Positions 37,995 through 40,072 of a stretch of 40,072 nt of DNA are shown here, in pieces; the stretch's first letter is position 1; every line of letters begins with the position of its first letter. The DNA is taken from assembly GCF_001276515.1 (NCBI RefSeq), contig NZ_LDVZ01000019.1:1-40072 (forward strand), given 5' to 3'. The DNA comes from Haemophilus sp. C1. GTDB lineage: Bacteria > Pseudomonadota > Gammaproteobacteria > Enterobacterales > Pasteurellaceae. The notes beneath the pieces were generated by a model. That model worked only from the letters and a program-made list of their open reading frames with translations. It was not told the origin of the DNA and did no database searches. A program made the position numbers and the translations under genes.

Positions 37995-39347
37995 ATGTTA
38001 TCAAACCCTGTTGTTATCTCAATCATCGTTTTGCTGTCACTTAGTTTGCTACGCATCAACGTTATTATCGCACTGGTGATTGCTGCGCTTACCGCAGGAT
38101 TTATCGGTGATTTAGGTTTAACTAAAACCATCGAAACCTTTACAGGTGGCTTAGGTGGAGGTGCTGAAGTCGCGATGAACTACGCAATGCTTGGTGCCTT
38201 CGCGATTGCTATTTCTAAATCAGGCATTACCGATTTAATTGCTTATAAAATCATCACAAAAATGAATAAAACACCAACTGCTGGCAATTTAACTTGGTTT
38301 AAATATTTCATTTTTGCGGTGTTGGTATTATTCGCCATTTCTTCACAGAACCTACTTCCCGTACACATTGCTTTTATTCCAATCGTTGTACCACCACTAC
38401 TTTCAATCTTTAACCGTTTAAAAATTGATCGACGTGCAGTAGCTTGCGTGCTTACATTTGGTTTAACTGCTACCTATATGTTATTACCAGTAGGCTTTGG
38501 AAAAATCTTTATTGAAAGTGTTTTAGTTAAAAACATTAATCAAGCTGGCGCAACCTTAGGTTTACAAACAAATGTAGTACAAGTTTCTTTAGCAATGTTG
38601 TTACCTGTTATTGGAATGATTTTAGGCTTACTCACAGCCGTATTTATTACCTATCGTAAACCACGTGAATACAATATCAATGTTGAAGAACCAACAACCA
38701 AAGATATTGAAGCTCACATTGCTAATATTAAACCAAAACAAATTGCTGCAAGTTTAATCGCAATTGTCGCGACCTTCGCGACACAATTAGTCACAAGTTC
38801 AACTATCATTGGTGGTTTAATTGGCTTAATTATTTTCTCACTATGTGGCATTTTCAAACTAAAAGAAAGCAACGATATTTTTCAACAAGGCTTGCGCTTA
38901 ATGGCAATGATTGGCTTTGTAATGATTGCTGCTTCAGGTTTTGCAAATGTGATTAATGCCACCACTGGCGTAACAGATTTAGTACAAAGTTTAAGTTCTG
39001 GAGCTGTGCAAAGTAAAGGTATTGCTGCATTATTAATGCTTGTCGTTGGTTTATTAATTACAATGGGTATTGGCTCGTCATTCTCTACTGTACCGATTAT
39101 TACATCAATTTACGTACCGCTCTGTTTATCTTTTGGTTTTTCTCCATTAGCGACAATTTCTATTGTAGGTGTAGCGGCGGCTTTAGGAGATGCAGGCTCC
39201 CCCGCATCAGACTCAACATTAGGCCCAACATCTGGTTTGAATATGGATGGCAAACACGATCACATTTGGGATTCTGTTGTACCTACCTTTATTCACTATA
39301 ATATTCCATTATTAGTATTCGGCTGGATTGCAGCAATGTACCTTTAA
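37995..39347 (+). CDS. yuiF: predicted histidine transporter, YuiF/NhaC family
   Basis: Inner-membrane secondary transporter of 450 residues with about 11-12 hydrophobic helices, of the Na+/H+ antiporter (NhaC-like) superfamily. Features include GGLGGGAEVAMNYAMLGAFAIAIS near 49-73, SSQNLLPVHIAFIPIVVPP near 115, and the re-entrant-like GDAGSPASDSTLGPTSGLNMDG near 401-422. It often gets annotated as an Na+/H+ antiporter, but the His-codon attenuator in front argues for histidine import. From memory, a comparative-genomic study of attenuators made the same prediction for Pasteurellaceae (HI0325 in strain Rd). Ribosome site CAAGGAAAAA. Direct evidence for the substrate is lacking. Confidence 0.85.
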   Translation: MLSNPVVISIIVLLSLSLLRINVIIALVIAALTAGFIGDLGLTKTIETFTGGLGGGAEVAMNYAMLGAFAIAISKSGITDLIAYKIITKMNKTPTAGNLTWFKYFIFAVLVLFAISSQNLLPVHIAFIPIVVPPLLSIFNRLKIDRRAVACVLTFGLTATYMLLPVGFGKIFIESVLVKNINQAGATLGLQTNVVQVSLAMLLPVIGMILGLLTAVFITYRKPREYNINVEEPTTKDIEAHIANIKPKQIAASLIAIVATFATQLVTSSTIIGGLIGLIIFSLCGIFKLKESNDIFQQGLRLMAMIGFVMIAASGFANVINATTGVTDLVQSLSSGAVQSKGIAALLMLVVGLLITMGIGSSFSTVPIITSIYVPLCLSFGFSPLATISIVGVAAALGDAGSPASDSTLGPTSGLNMDGKHDHIWDSVVPTFIHYNIPLLVFGWIAAMYL

Positions 39348-39354
39348 CGATTAT

Positions 39355-39374
39355 AATCCCCCACTTGGGGGATT
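39355..39374 (+). terminator. terminator of yuiF, abutting the priC start codon
   Basis: AATCCCCC (39355-39362) and GGGGGATT (39367-39374) with loop ACTT, followed by TTTT and then directly the priC ATG (39379). Confidence 0.85.
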
Positions 39375-39378
39375 TTTT

Positions 39379-39966
39379 ATGACTGTTCAACAACTTATCC
39401 AGATATTAGATCAAAAAGTTCAGCAACTTTATCAAGCTCATTTATCCAAACAAGAAGAAAAAATCTTCGCCAAGTTTGACCGCACTTTGTTCAGTGAAAA
39501 TGGACAGAATGTATCCTTTTATCTAAAGGAAATTAATCAAACGCTAGATAGAATAAAGACATTAGAATCTAACGATCTTGATCACTATAATTTTCTGGCA
39601 GAGCGTTTACTCGCTCAATGTTCCGTTCTTTCGGAAGCTTTAGCTCGCAAGAATACTCACCTAACAGCCCCCCAAACAACTACGAAACAAACCATTCAAA
39701 AATCTCAACATAGCATTCATAAATTACCACCAAGAGAGCGGTTGGAAAAATACTATGAAGCATTAGAACGCTTGAATAAACTTTATCAGCAACATGAAGA
39801 TTTGGCACTGGCAGAAAAAAATAATGATGAAAAAATACGTTATGTTCAACTTGCTGAAGGTTATAAAAAACGTCAACAGAAATGCCAAGATGCAATCGAT
39901 CTTTTAGAAGAATATTTGGTATTTAAAGAAGAATTAGAAAACCGTGAAAATACGGAAAATAGATGA
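39379..39966 (+). CDS. priC: primosomal replication protein PriC
   Basis: Replication-restart factor that helps reload DnaB on stalled forks. From ATG 39379 it has 195 residues, mostly alpha-helical. FDRTLFSENGQNVSFYL (near 33-49) and LAERLLAQCSVLSEAL (near 74-89) line up with the same blocks of E. coli PriC (FDRHLF..., LAEHLAAQ...), and the C-terminal helix region is basic and coiled. No separate ribosome site: the GGGGGA of the upstream terminator stem is the only candidate. An uptake signal (39479-39487) encodes part of the FDRTLF motif. Confidence 0.8.
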   Translation: MTVQQLIQILDQKVQQLYQAHLSKQEEKIFAKFDRTLFSENGQNVSFYLKEINQTLDRIKTLESNDLDHYNFLAERLLAQCSVLSEALARKNTHLTAPQTTTKQTIQKSQHSIHKLPPRERLEKYYEALERLNKLYQQHEDLALAEKNNDEKIRYVQLAEGYKKRQQKCQDAIDLLEEYLVFKEELENRENTENR

Positions 39967-39978
39967 TGAGAAATAAAA

Positions 39979-40000
39979 AACTAATTCTCTTGAATTAGTT
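39979..40000 (-). terminator. terminator of tRNA-Ser (minus strand)
   Basis: AACTAATTC (39979-39987) and GAATTAGTT (39992-40000) form a perfect 9-base-pair stem with a 4-base loop, followed on the minus strand by TTTTATTTC, 17 bases past the tRNA. On the plus strand no T-run follows. Confidence 0.75.
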
Positions 40001-40016
40001 AACTTTAAAAAGTTGA

Positions 40017-40072
40017 TGGCGGAGGAATAGGGATTCGAACCCTAGGAGGGCGTAAACCCTCGCCGGTTTTCA
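40017..40072 (-). tRNA. tRNA-Ser (TGA), 5' part cut off by window edge
   Basis: The minus strand shows encoded CCA, acceptor 3' strand TTCCTCC, T-arm TAGGGTTCGAATCCCTA, a long variable arm (GAGGGTTTACGCCCTC) and the 3' half of the anticodon arm starting at anticodon TGA followed by AAACCGG. The long variable arm marks a class II tRNA, and TGAAAACCGG matches tRNA-Ser(TGA). The 5' half is outside the window. Confidence 0.9.

Noticed and set aside
39328..39378. Longer PriC starting at TTG 39328
   Set aside because: It would overlap the yuiF end and translate the terminator; the family begins near MTVQQLIQ.

Overview
The window comes from a Haemophilus of the H. influenzae / H. haemolyticus group. 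It carries 32 exact copies of the 9-base DNA uptake signal AAGTGCGGT (both orientations), the OmpP2 porin, a P6 (Pal) protein almost identical to that of H. influenzae, and a low-GC gene set of gamma-proteobacterial type. Asn at P6 position 59, a gene order that departs from the order I recall for strain Rd KW20 at several joints, and the lack of a vapBC pair between cmoA and gloA lean towards H. haemolyticus or a divergent strain. All these comparisons are from memory. The whole window looks chromosomal: no insertion sequence, prophage, CRISPR array or transferred island was seen.

Layout. 1-2830: tRNA-Asp and dnaQ (minus), divergent rnhA, then ompP2. 3065-6700: yfeABCD manganese/iron ABC importer (minus) behind a near-perfect Fur box. 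6777-13740: pbpG (minus), then the plus-strand cluster rlmN-pilF2-rodZ-ispG-hisS-yfgM, headed by a 20-base palindrome of the CRP-S (Sxy-dependent competence) type. 13757-20081: the iron-sulfur cluster operon iscR-iscS-iscU-iscA-hscB-(DUF2625-like gene)-hscA-fdx-iscX (minus), with a type 1 IscR site overlapping the end of trmJ. 20914-21088: two tRNA-Lys genes (CTT and TTT anticodons). 21186-25821: Tol-Pal envelope operon ybgC-tolQRAB-pal (minus). 25900-29020: cytochrome bd operon cydA-cydB-cydX-ybgE (minus), including a 32-residue CydX; upstream are a perfect FNR site and a CRP-like site shared with a divergent small secreted protein gene. 29808-35510: aspS, a small unknown membrane protein, nudB, yebC, ruvC, ruvA, ruvB (minus). 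35709-37676: cmoA, gloA, rnt (plus). 37693-39347: a histidine-codon leader peptide and a complete attenuator in front of a YuiF/NhaC-family transporter, predicted to import histidine. 39379-40072: priC and a partial tRNA-Ser(TGA) (minus).

Themes. Several units are tied to metal and oxygen status: Fur-yfe, IscR-isc and FNR-cyd. The competence theme appears twice, as uptake signals everywhere and as a CRP-S site ahead of pilF2. Two uptake-signal pairs are inverted and form terminator-like hairpins inside operons (iscU/iscA and tolQ/tolR). The most interesting regulatory element is the his-type attenuator at 37752-37894, where a biosynthesis-style leader controls a transporter. The least understood genes are the DUF2625-like protein inside the isc operon, the 127-residue membrane protein next to aspS, and the 94-residue secreted protein opposite cydA.
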